Shown: positions 44,039 through 52,592 of the stretch, in pieces
How the letters are laid out: each line of letters opens with the position of its first letter
How positions within the stretch are numbered: position 1 is the stretch's first letter
DNA from: an uncultured Clostridium sp.
GTDB taxonomy: Bacteria; Bacillota; Clostridia; Clostridiales; Clostridiaceae
Assembly (NCBI RefSeq): GCF_934754915.1
Contig: NZ_CAKVKB010000009.1
Location: 1-54,839 of the forward strand
Direction: 5' to 3'
Length of the DNA stretch: 54,839 bases
Translations under genes and position numbers: made by a program
The notes under the pieces: model-generated
Told to the model about the DNA's origin: nothing
What the model saw: only the letters and a program-made list of their open reading frames with translations
Databases searched by the model: none

Positions 44039-44408
44039 TTTGAATTTAGAATTGTAAATTAGATTATTAAATTTAAGTTACATATAGATATTTATTATTT
44101 GGTTTTATGGCTGATGAAATAGAAAAGAGTTATGCTATTTTGAGATAAGTGTGATTGTAAATTTGAGGAAATTCGACGGGATTTTATGAAGTTTTCGGCC
44201 AAAAACTTTAACTTGAATTATAAAAATATTTAGTTGAAAAAGTATAATTTAATACCATGGACTATGGAAAAAGCAGTAAGAATGAACTTAAAAAAATCTG
44301 ATCAATTTTTTTAAGTTCATAGCCATTAATAAAAATATATTCTTAAATTTTTGATTTAATTTTTGAAATTAGAATTACAAAAAATTAAAAATATATGAGG
44401 TGGATATA
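44039..44408. other. Gap between pgk and tpiA with a strong hairpin
   Basis: Unusually long for this operon. It holds a perfect 16-bp stem at 44282-44320 (ATGAACTTAAAAAAAT, 7-base loop CTGATCA) and a shorter one near 44190-44211 (AAGTTTT with AAAACTT). The larger hairpin could be a terminator or an mRNA-stabilising end. No gene is visible. Confidence 0.5.
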
Positions 44409-45155
44409 ATGAGAAAGGCAATTATCGCTGGAAACTGGAAAATGAACAAAACTGTTGATGAAGCAGTTAAATTAATAGAAGAATTAAAGCCATTAGTTAA
44501 AGATGCTAAATGTGATGTAGTTGTAGCTCCAACTTTTGTATGTTTATATGCAGTAAAAAAAGATTCTGAAGGTTCAAACATAAAAATAGCTGCTCAAAAC
44601 ATGCATTTTGAAGAAAGTGGAGCTTTCACAGGAGAAGTTGCTCCAGCAATGCTTGAAAAAATGGGAATTGACTATGTTATATTAGGACATAGTGAAAGAA
44701 GAGAATACTTTAATGAAACTGATGAAGCTTTAAATAAAAAGGTTAAAAAAGCTTTTGAACACAACTTAACTCCAATTCTTTGCTGTGGAGAAACTTTAGA
44801 ACAAAGAGAAGCTGGAGTTACAAATGACTTCATAGCTTGTCAAATAAAAGTTGACATGGCTGGATTAACTAATGAACAGGCTGCAAAAGTTGTTATAGCT
44901 TATGAACCAATCTGGGCTATTGGAACTGGTAAGACTGCTACTAAAGAACAAGCAAATGAAACAATTTCAGCTATAAGAAAAGTTGTAGAAGGAATGTACG
45001 GAAAAGAAGTTGCTGATGCAGTAAGAATTCAATATGGTGGATCAGTTAAACCAAATACAATAAAAGACCAAATGGCAATGTCTGATATAGATGGAGCTTT
45101 AGTTGGTGGAGCTAGCTTAAAAGCAGAAGATTTCTCAGCAATAGTTAATTATTAG
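44409..45155 (+). CDS. tpiA: Triosephosphate isomerase
   Basis: 248 residues. Interconverts dihydroxyacetone phosphate and glyceraldehyde 3-phosphate. AGNWKMNK at the start, catalytic His in LGHSERRE, catalytic Glu in AYEPIWAIGTGK and the phosphate loop IQYGGSVKPNT are all intact. ATG is 6 bases after GAGGTG; a GTG inside that site is rejected as start. The stop codon lies within a 16-bp tandem duplication. Confidence 0.97.
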   Translation: MRKAIIAGNWKMNKTVDEAVKLIEELKPLVKDAKCDVVVAPTFVCLYAVKKDSEGSNIKIAAQNMHFEESGAFTGEVAPAMLEKMGIDYVILGHSERREYFNETDEALNKKVKKAFEHNLTPILCCGETLEQREAGVTNDFIACQIKVDMAGLTNEQAAKVVIAYEPIWAIGTGKTATKEQANETISAIRKVVEGMYGKEVADAVRIQYGGSVKPNTIKDQMAMSDIDGALVGGASLKAEDFSAIVNY

Positions 45156-45171
45156 AATAGTTAATTATTAG
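45140..45171. repeat. 16-bp tandem duplication over the tpiA stop
   Basis: AATAGTTAATTATTAG occurs twice, head to tail. The first copy includes the last codons and TAG stop of tpiA; the second is noncoding. A small slippage event. Confidence 0.85.
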
Positions 45172-45213
45172 AAAATGTCTATGATTTATTCATAGACATT
45201 TTTTATTTTTTGA
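45172..45213 (+). terminator. Intrinsic terminator after tpiA
   Basis: A perfect 13-bp stem (AAAATGTCTATGA with its complement), 5-base loop and a T-rich tail. Confidence 0.85.
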
Positions 45214-45344
45214 TTTATTATATATAAGTAATTTATTGTAAAAAAATCAATTTATAATATTAAATGGGAAAATTAAATTTTCTAAAATAGGGTAGAATTA
45301 ATGAGGGGATATATGGAACTAATATATTGATAAAGGAGAAAAAA

Positions 45345-46877
45345 ATGAAAAGTAATAGTTCTGTATTAAAGAAAAATGAATTAGAGGCAAATTTTTTTAC
45401 CGCAAAAGTTATGGCTATAGGATGTATTTTTACACTTGCTATTTCAGTATTAAACTATTTGAAAATATTTGATATTGAAAGCAATACAATATTAATAACA
45501 ACTGTAACAGGAATAATTATACTGTTAATTCCAACTCTGATAGTCAATATTCTAAAAATGAATCAACCTTGTGTAAAATATATTATAATTACATGTTGTG
45601 TAATAACTGTAGCTATATATAATATTACTTTGTCATACCATGTGATAATCTTATTTGTATGCCCTTTAGTTCTTGCTTGTATGTATTTTGATAAAAAAGT
45701 AACGTTGGTTGTATTGTTAGAAATTATGGTTTTATCAACTATTTCACAATTGTTAGCATATGTTTGGAAATTTACTCCAGATGATAATGTAATTAGTTTA
45801 TTTCAGGTAGTAGTATTTCAGATAATTCCTAGATTTATAGAAATATTATTTTTAGCAATAATTTTTATGAATATAAATGATAGAACTTCACATCTTTTAA
45901 AAAGTGTAATAGATTCTCAAAGTAAAAGTGATTCTATAGTTAATGATATGTCAATAATAGTGGATAAATCAGCAGAGATTTCTAAAAAATTGGTTAACAG
46001 TATGCATGTTTTATCAGAAGAAACAGGAAACATATCAAATACTAATAAAAATATAGTTACTTATGCTGATGAATTGAGAAATGGTTCAGCAGATACAATT
46101 TCACACATTGGAAAAGCAGAAAATAATGTAAATTTAATAGTTGATAGTATAGTAGAACTATCTAGTGAAAATAAATCAGTATATGAACTTTCTAATAATA
46201 TAAAGAAAATAGCATCTTTAAATTCAGAAACTATGAACATTGCAACTGAGAATATGAATGTTATAAGCAACAGTACAAATGAAACTAAAGATGTTGTAAA
46301 TATATTGGGCGAAAAATCTAAAGAAATAGCAGGAATTATAAACCTTATAAGTGATATTTCGGCTCAGACAAATCTTTTAGCTTTAAATGCAGCAATAGAA
46401 TCAGCGAGAGCTGGGGAACACGGCAAAGGATTTGCAGTTGTTGCAGAAGAAGTAAGACAGCTTGCAGAACAATCTCAGGAGGCTGTAAATAGCATAGATA
46501 AAATAATTAATGAAGTAATAAATAGAACTAATGCTGCTGTAAATTCAATTGATGAAAGTGCTGGGTTAGTTCAAAATGGATTAAATTCTATATTAGAAGC
46601 TAAAGAATCATCTGATAAAGTTCTTTCTGCCAATGAAGAAATGAATAAAAAAATTGAAAAAATAAAAAATATTACTGAAAATGTAATAGACAATAGTGGT
46701 GAGATTGCAAAAATTGTGGGACAAGTAAAGGATATATGCAGTGATAATCTAAATGGATTAGAAAAAGTATCTCAAGCTACTAATAAAGAATTTGAAGCAA
46801 TGAATAAATTAGTTAATTTAGTTTCAGATATTGAAAAAATAACAGATGAATTAAAAGAAATTATAAAAGAAAATTAA
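45345..46877 (+). CDS. Methyl-accepting chemotaxis protein with N-terminal membrane domain
   Basis: About 510 residues. The N-terminal 190 residues carry five or six close-packed membrane helices with no large outer domain and no clear HAMP, so it senses within or near the membrane. The rest is a coiled-coil signalling domain with the kinase-contact tip around AQTNLLALNAAIESARAGEHGKGF. It should control CheA. AAGGAG precedes the ATG by 6 bases; a TTG upstream is rejected. It sits between tpiA and gpmI, an unusual guest among glycolytic genes. No chemotaxis partners are near. Confidence 0.88.
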   Translation: MKSNSSVLKKNELEANFFTAKVMAIGCIFTLAISVLNYLKIFDIESNTILITTVTGIIILLIPTLIVNILKMNQPCVKYIIITCCVITVAIYNITLSYHVIILFVCPLVLACMYFDKKVTLVVLLEIMVLSTISQLLAYVWKFTPDDNVISLFQVVVFQIIPRFIEILFLAIIFMNINDRTSHLLKSVIDSQSKSDSIVNDMSIIVDKSAEISKKLVNSMHVLSEETGNISNTNKNIVTYADELRNGSADTISHIGKAENNVNLIVDSIVELSSENKSVYELSNNIKKIASLNSETMNIATENMNVISNSTNETKDVVNILGEKSKEIAGIINLISDISAQTNLLALNAAIESARAGEHGKGFAVVAEEVRQLAEQSQEAVNSIDKIINEVINRTNAAVNSIDESAGLVQNGLNSILEAKESSDKVLSANEEMNKKIEKIKNITENVIDNSGEIAKIVGQVKDICSDNLNGLEKVSQATNKEFEAMNKLVNLVSDIEKITDELKEIIKEN

Positions 46878-47314
46878 TTTGTAACGAATTTTAAGAGTTA
46901 GAAGTGTATAATAAAAAAATATATAATAAATTAAAATAATTGAATATTAAAATAATTTGAAACTGCCTAATAGATTTTTGAAACCATGTGCAGTTTCTTT
47001 TTTGTTATATATGAATTCTTATTATTTTTACGGAATAATGTAAATAATAAGGGAAATAATTAAATAATAAAAAATATATTATATAAAAGATTTATATCAC
47101 ATTTAAAATATATATAAAGTTTAAACTATAAAAAATAATTATATTCTAAATTATAGAATAAGATAATAATTAAAAAATTTTGAAAATATTTAATTTGCAT
47201 TTGCGTAGTCTAAATCTACCTGTTTTAGTAGATAAGTAGTTTAATAATAAAACTGCATATAAAGCAATTGAAAAAAATACGAAAATGGATTATAGAGGAA
47301 ATGGGGGAGTGGAA
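46878..47314. other. Gap after the chemoreceptor
   Basis: Terminator at 46959, then about 300 AT-rich bases. CTTATTATT / AATAATAAG form an inverted repeat near 47017-47050, and ATCTAC / GTAGAT form a small hairpin near 47213-47233. Nothing else is recognisable. Confidence 0.4.
46959..47003 (+). terminator. Intrinsic terminator after the chemoreceptor gene
   Basis: GAAACTGC pairs with GCAGTTTC, followed by TTTTTTG. Confidence 0.75.
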
Positions 47315-48136
47315 ATGAATATAAAAAATAAAACATTGTCATTTTATGTGAATAAAAAAATAGAAAATATGGAACTTACAAGAAAGCAAAAAGACCGTGA
47401 AGAAAAACTAAATAAAAAATCTAATACAATCAAAGCTTATAAAAATTTTAAGCAAGATGAATCCTAGGGTATTAAAGTTAATTTAGGTAATAAAAGTAAA
47501 AATGGTAAATCAGATTTTATTAATGAAATAACTGAAAGAAACAAGAATGCTGAAGAAAGAATAGAGCATATAAAAGAGAATGATTTTAACCACTTAATGA
47601 AAATGGAAAAAAGAAAAGATGAAATAGCCAAAGGTATACAAGATCTTTGTAAAGATAAAAGGGAAATGTTTTTAAAATGGACAGAATTAGATGGTTCATT
47701 AAGCAATATATTGATGGGTAATGTTGATTCAGTTCTTTCAACTATGAATTATAATGAAGTTGCAGAATCAATATCTAATGTTCAGCTTAGTATATCTCAA
47801 AGAAGTTATAATGAATTAAAGAAATATTATGATGGTGGATATAATAAATTGGAAAGTTATGAACAGTATAGAAAAGATAGAGGAGAATCAGTTGAATTTG
47901 ATGAAAATAACATGACTGATGAAGAAAAGGAGCAATTTGAAGCGTTAAAGAGTTTAAAAAGAAAATATAAGAATTTATTTAAAATAGATGAAGATATAAA
48001 AAATTTCAAGAAACAGAGTAAAGAACATATAGAAAAAATAATTGAAGATATAAAAAAAACTATAGGAAATATAGAACCTAAACATAATTTGTTAGATAAT
48101 GCTACACATGAAACTAGAACTAATGGCAGTAAATAG
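47315..48136 (+). pseudogene. Coiled-coil protein gene split by one in-frame amber codon
   Basis: A frame of 273 codons is open from the ATG (5 bases after GGGGGAG) to 48136 except for a TAG at 47465-47467. Upstream are 50 codons rich in Lys, Asn and Glu; after the TAG the frame runs on through GIKVNLGNKSK without further stops and has an internal ATG at 47597. Both parts have the same charged, helical composition (for example NAEERIEHIKEN, FKKQSKEHIEKIIEDIKK). I recognise no family. It may be a recent nonsense pseudogene, or two products if translation restarts at 47597, although no good ribosome site is seen there. Confidence 0.65.
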
Positions 48137-48256
48137 ATATATAAATCTTATTTGCAATGGAGTCAAAAAAATAATATAATTAAATAGTTGAAAGAGAAAA
48201 AGAGTAGATAAGCATGTATTATTTATTTTAGATAAACATTTTGGAGGGATAGGAAA

Positions 48257-49795
48257 ATGTCAAAGAAACCAGTTATGTTAATGATATTAGATGGTTTTGG
48301 AATAGCGCCAAAATCAGAAGGAAATGCTGTAAGTTTAGCAAATAAACCAAATTTCGATAGATTATCTGCTAATTATCCAACATCACAATTACAAGCAAGT
48401 GGTATGGCAGTAGGTTTACCAGATGGTCAAATGGGTAACTCAGAAGTTGGGCATTTAAATATAGGTTCAGGAAGAATTGTATATCAAGAATTAACAAGAA
48501 TAACTAAAGCTATTAATGATGGAGAATTCTTTGAAAATGAAGCTATTAAATTAGCAATGGATAATGCTAAAAAGACTGGAGCTGCATTACATTTAATGGG
48601 CTTATTATCTGATGGTGGAGTTCATTCACACATTGATCATTTAAGAGGTCTTTTAGAATTTGCTAAAAAAGAAGGCGTTCAAAATGTATTTGTTCATGCA
48701 TTTATGGATGGTAGAGACGTTCCACCTTCATCAGGAAAAGAATATATAGAAAAATGTGAAGCTATGATGGCTGAAATTGGAGTTGGTAAAATAGCAACTA
48801 TCAGTGGAAGATATTATGCTATGGATAGAGATAACAGATGGGAAAGAATTGAACTTGCATATAATGCATTAGTTTTAGGAAAAGGTGAAACTGCAAATAG
48901 TGCAGTAGAAGCTATAGAAAATTCATATCATGATAATAAGACAGATGAATTTGTATTACCAACAGTTATAACTGAAAATGGAGCTCCAATAACAAATATT
49001 AAAAATGGAGATTCAGTTGTATTCTTTAATTTCAGACCAGATAGAGCTAGAGAAATAACTAGAGCTATAAATGATAAGGAATTTGCTGGATTTAAGAGAG
49101 AAACTTTAAATCTTACATTTGTAACTATGACTCAATATGATAAGACTTTAGAAGGTGTTCATATAGCATATAAGCCACAAGTATTGACTAATACTCTTGG
49201 AGAATACTTAAGCAAGAATGGAAAAACTCAATTAAGAATTGCTGAAACTGAAAAATATGCTCATGTTACTTTCTTCTTCAATGGTGGTGTTGAAAAAGAA
49301 AATCCAGGTGAAGAAAGAAAAGTTATACCTTCACCAAAGGTTGCAACTTATGATTTAAAACCTGAAATGAGTGCTTATGAAGTAACTGAAGAATTACTTT
49401 CAAGATTAGACAGCGATAAATATGATGTTGTAATATTAAACTTTGCAAATCCAGATATGGTTGGTCATACTGGTGTTGTAAGTGCTGCTGTTAAAGCGAT
49501 AGAAGCAGTTGATGAATGTTTAGGTAACATAGTTGATAAAGTGTTAGAAAAAGATGGAACAGTGTTTATAACTGCTGACCATGGTAATGCTGAAACTGAA
49601 ATAGATTTTTCAACAGGTAATCCATTTACAGCTCACACAACAAATCCAGTTCCATTTGTATGGGTATCTAATCATACTGAAGGAAAGACAGTAAAAGATG
49701 GTAAGTTAGCTGATATAGCTCCAACTATGCTTAATGTTTTAGGTCTTGAAGTACCAGCAGAAATGACTGGAGAAAATTTAATAGTAAATAAATAA
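48257..49795 (+). CDS. gpmI: Phosphoglycerate mutase, cofactor-independent
   Basis: 512 residues. Manganese-dependent enzyme that interconverts 3- and 2-phosphoglycerate. The catalytic Ser is in GNSEVGHLNIGSGR and the metal ligands in MLMILDGFG near the N-terminus and ITADHGNAE near the end; FNFRPDRAREI is also canonical. It belongs to the alkaline phosphatase superfamily. The gene has its own ribosome site GGAGGGA, lies after the unknown coiled-coil gene and ends in a terminator. Confidence 0.97.
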   Translation: MSKKPVMLMILDGFGIAPKSEGNAVSLANKPNFDRLSANYPTSQLQASGMAVGLPDGQMGNSEVGHLNIGSGRIVYQELTRITKAINDGEFFENEAIKLAMDNAKKTGAALHLMGLLSDGGVHSHIDHLRGLLEFAKKEGVQNVFVHAFMDGRDVPPSSGKEYIEKCEAMMAEIGVGKIATISGRYYAMDRDNRWERIELAYNALVLGKGETANSAVEAIENSYHDNKTDEFVLPTVITENGAPITNIKNGDSVVFFNFRPDRAREITRAINDKEFAGFKRETLNLTFVTMTQYDKTLEGVHIAYKPQVLTNTLGEYLSKNGKTQLRIAETEKYAHVTFFFNGGVEKENPGEERKVIPSPKVATYDLKPEMSAYEVTEELLSRLDSDKYDVVILNFANPDMVGHTGVVSAAVKAIEAVDECLGNIVDKVLEKDGTVFITADHGNAETEIDFSTGNPFTAHTTNPVPFVWVSNHTEGKTVKDGKLADIAPTMLNVLGLEVPAEMTGENLIVNK

Positions 49796-49813
49796 TCTTA
49801 AATTTATATTATT

Positions 49814-49852
49814 AAAAACACATGTGGAATTTTTTCTGCATGTGTTTTTTTA
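49814..49852 (+). terminator. Intrinsic terminator after gpmI
   Basis: AAAAACACATG pairs with CATGTGTTTTT and continues into TTTATTT. Confidence 0.85.
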
Positions 49853-49915
49853 TTTGAATATTTTAATGTTTTTATAAATATATTATTAGAAAGGAATGAT
49901 TATAGGATTGAGTTT

Positions 49916-50518
49916 ATGAAAAAGAAATTTGCTTATTCAGTTAATTTTGATGAAGATACAGAAAAACTATTTAGAGAAGCGAAATATCTTGGTCAAGGAA
50001 ATAATGGAGTAGTTTATGAATTACCCGATAGTAAGGCAGTAAAGATTTTTTCTTCAGAGAAAGTATGTAAGGATGAAAGTTATATATTGTCAAAAACAAA
50101 TGGTTCTATATATTTTCCTAAAGTATATAAAAAGGGAATGAATTATATAGTAAGGGATAAAGTTGAAGGAGAAAGGCTGGATAAATACATAAAATCACAG
50201 GGATTAAATCAAGAATTGACAGAAAAGATATATAGATTGTGGATGGAGTTTAAAAAATTGAAATTTAAAAAACTTGATATAAGATGTAAAGATATATTGG
50301 TATCAGAAAGCAAAAATCTTATGATAATTGATCCTAAAAAATCTTATGATAGAAAAGTAGATTATCCAAGACATTTAATGAAAGGATTAAAACGTCTTGG
50401 TGTATTAGATGAATTTTTGAACGAAATAGATAAAATTGACAATAAAAGAGCGAAAGAATGGTATGAAAAATTTAATAGATACTGTGAAACAGAAAATCAT
50501 TTAAGATTTATGGAATAG
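49916..50518 (+). CDS. Protein-kinase-like (PKL fold) protein
   Basis: 200 residues. It shows a reduced kinase fold: glycine loop LGQGNNGVVYEL (25-36), ATP-binding Lys K43 in KAVKIF, a hinge near YIVRDKVEG, a catalytic-loop-like LDIRCKDILV (D121, with D126 in place of the usual Asn) and a metal-binding D139 in IIDPKK. Length and layout recall RIO- or Kdo-kinase-like small PKL proteins rather than Hanks kinases with receptors. No membrane helix. It lies alone between gpmI and eno with terminators on both sides. The substrate is unknown. Confidence 0.75.
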   Translation: MKKKFAYSVNFDEDTEKLFREAKYLGQGNNGVVYELPDSKAVKIFSSEKVCKDESYILSKTNGSIYFPKVYKKGMNYIVRDKVEGERLDKYIKSQGLNQELTEKIYRLWMEFKKLKFKKLDIRCKDILVSESKNLMIIDPKKSYDRKVDYPRHLMKGLKRLGVLDEFLNEIDKIDNKRAKEWYEKFNRYCETENHLRFME

Positions 50519-50549
50519 GAATTGCTGCAGAGGCAGCAATTCCTTTTTT
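50518..50549 (+). terminator. Intrinsic terminator after the kinase-like gene
   Basis: A perfect 11-bp stem (GGAATTGCTGC with GCAGCAATTCC) begins at the last base of the stop codon and is followed by TTTTTT. Confidence 0.88.
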
Positions 50550-50664
50550 GAATAAAAATATAAATGAATATTTAATATGACAATTACAAATAATAGTAAA
50601 GTAAATGAAAAAGGTTTAAAGTTTTTATTTGTTAATATTTCATAATAATGAGGAGGCATAAAAT

Positions 50665-51957
50665 ATGATGGACTATTTAGAAATTGTAGATGTAGTAGCA
50701 AGACAAATCATAGATTCAAGATGTTTTCCAACTGTAGAAGTAGAAGTATATCTTGAAGATGGTACAATGGGAAGAGCAGCTGTTCCATCAGGGGCATCAA
50801 CTGGTATGTATGAAGCAGTTGAATTAAGAGATGGGGATAAAAATGTATATCAAGGAAAAGGCGTCTTAAATGCAGTTAAAAATGTTAATGATACTATTGC
50901 TGAAGAACTGATAGGATGCAATGTATTTGAACAGGTATATATAGATAAAATGCTTATAGAATTAGATGGAACTAATAATAAAGGAAAACTTGGAGCAAAT
51001 GCTATATTAGGAGTATCATTAGCTGTTGCTAATGCTGCTGCTAACGCATTGGGAATTCCTTTATATAGATATATAGGAGGAGCAAATTCAAAAGTGCTTC
51101 CAGTTCCTATGATGAATATATTAAATGGCGGATCTCATGCAGATAATTCTGTTGATTTACAGGAATTTATGATTATGCCGGCTGGAGCTTCAACTTTCAA
51201 TGATGCATTAAGAATGTGTGCAGAAGTTTATCATACATTGAAAAAAATCTTAAACAATAAAGGCTATGCAACAGGAATTGGAGATGAAGGTGGATTTGCA
51301 CCTAATTTAAAGAGCAATGCGGAAGCACTTGATGTAATAATAGAAGCAATAGAAACAGCTGGATATAAACCAGGAGAAGAAATATTCATAGCTATAGATG
51401 CAGCGTCATCTGAATACTATAAAGATGGAAAGTATGTTTTAGAACATGAGGGAAAAACATTAACTAGTGCAGAAATGGTTGATTTCTTTGAAGAGTGGGT
51501 TAACAAATATCCAATAATCTCAATTGAAGATGGAATGGCAGAAGAAGATTGGGATGGGTGGAAATTGATGACTGAAAGATTAGGAAAAAAAGTTCAGCTT
51601 GTAGGTGATGATTTATTTGTTACTAATACTGAAAGACTTGAAAAGGGTATTAACCTTGGTGTTGCAAATTCAATTTTAATAAAATTAAATCAAATAGGGA
51701 CTTTAACAGAAACTTTAAATGCTATAGAAATGGCTAATAGAGCTGGATATACTGCTGTTGTTTCTCATAGAAGTGGTGAAACAGAAGATACAACAATTTC
51801 TGATTTAGTTGTAGCTACAAATGCTGGTCAGATTAAAACTGGTGCTCCAGCCAGATCAGAAAGAGTAGCAAAATATAATCAATTAATAAGAATAGAAGAA
51901 CAATTAGAAGATGTAGCTGAGTATAGAGGAAAAAAAGCATTTTTCAATATAAAATAA
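50665..51957 (+). CDS. eno: Enolase
   Basis: 430 residues. Converts 2-phosphoglycerate to phosphoenolpyruvate. The mobile loop PSGASTGMYEA, metal ligands (IAIDAASSE, SIEDGMAEED, LVGDDLFVTN), catalytic Lys in ILIKLNQIGT and SHRSGETEDT are intact. The usual DSRGNPTVE near the N-terminus reads DSRCFPTVE. Codon use is less biased than in gapA. AGGAGG is 8 bases before the first of two adjacent ATG codons. Terminators on both sides suggest its own transcript. Confidence 0.96.
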   Translation: MMDYLEIVDVVARQIIDSRCFPTVEVEVYLEDGTMGRAAVPSGASTGMYEAVELRDGDKNVYQGKGVLNAVKNVNDTIAEELIGCNVFEQVYIDKMLIELDGTNNKGKLGANAILGVSLAVANAAANALGIPLYRYIGGANSKVLPVPMMNILNGGSHADNSVDLQEFMIMPAGASTFNDALRMCAEVYHTLKKILNNKGYATGIGDEGGFAPNLKSNAEALDVIIEAIETAGYKPGEEIFIAIDAASSEYYKDGKYVLEHEGKTLTSAEMVDFFEEWVNKYPIISIEDGMAEEDWDGWKLMTERLGKKVQLVGDDLFVTNTERLEKGINLGVANSILIKLNQIGTLTETLNAIEMANRAGYTAVVSHRSGETEDTTISDLVVATNAGQIKTGAPARSERVAKYNQLIRIEEQLEDVAEYRGKKAFFNIK

Positions 51958-51960
51958 TTA

Positions 51961-51994
51961 AAAAAACAGGTGTTTTAATGCACCTGTTTTTTAT
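51961..51994 (+). terminator. Intrinsic terminator after eno
   Basis: AAAAAACAGGTG pairs perfectly with CACCTGTTTTTT over 12 bp. Confidence 0.9.
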
Positions 51995-52182
51995 ATAAAT
52001 TACTTATAAAAATATTGTTATAAAGTGAAATAAATTAGGAAAAATATTTTAAATTATAAAAAAAGTGGTATAATATAAATAAGCTCAGATGTAATTTTTT
52101 ACTACAGAAAAGTTGTAATGGATCATTAAATGTGATAATATTTAATATGTACGTTTATTGATTATTATAGGAGGTGTTACCT

Positions 52183-52416
52183 ATGCAAAATATATTAATG
52201 GTCTTAGAAGTTTTATTAGGACTAGGAGTAATCATTACAGTTTATATGCAACCAAGTAAAGCAGATGCATTAAGTGGTTTAATTCAAGGATCTACTAACG
52301 ATACATTTTTCTCTAAGAATAAATCAAGAACTAAAGAAGTTGTTCTTGTAAGATTAACAATATTATTTTCTGTATTGTTTGCAATTAATACATTTTTAAT
52401 AAATTTAGTAAAATAG
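52183..52416 (+). CDS. secG: Preprotein translocase subunit SecG
   Basis: 77 residues. Small membrane subunit of the SecYEG channel. Two helices (about 4-21 and 55-75) flank a polar loop with the family segment GLIQGSTNDTFFSKNKSRTKE, shortened here by use of Q in place of the usual Gly-rich stretch. ATG is 7 bases after AGGAGGTG; a GTG inside that site is rejected. In many clostridia rnr, smpB and tmRNA follow; here hppA comes next. A good extended -10 (TGGTATAAT) lies at about 52066-52074. Confidence 0.93.
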   Translation: MQNILMVLEVLLGLGVIITVYMQPSKADALSGLIQGSTNDTFFSKNKSRTKEVVLVRLTILFSVLFAINTFLINLVK

Positions 52417-52422
52417 TTATCT

Positions 52423-52456
52423 GAGCTGCTTTGTTTTAAATTGAGCAGCTTTTTAT
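52423..52456 (+). terminator. Intrinsic terminator after secG
   Basis: AGCTGCT pairs with AGCAGCT and is followed by TTTTATTTT. Confidence 0.7.
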
Positions 52457-52592
52457 TTTAATATAGATGTAAACGATTAACAAAAAAGAGAATAATAATA
52501 TTAGAATGTTACAAAAGAATAATGAATATATCTATAAAGTGAAATAAGCCTAATCATTTATACTAAACCAAAAAATATGAGAGGTGATGGGT

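Noticed and set aside
47465..47467. Recoding of the TAG as selenocysteine or pyrrolysine
   Set aside because: Selenocysteine uses TGA, and there is no sign of pyrrolysine genes; no stem-loop typical for recoding was seen. A nonsense mutation is simpler.
52468..52482. TGTAAACGATTAACA upstream of hppA as a CcpA cre site
   Set aside because: The left half fits, but the right half is shifted by one base and the central symmetry is lost.
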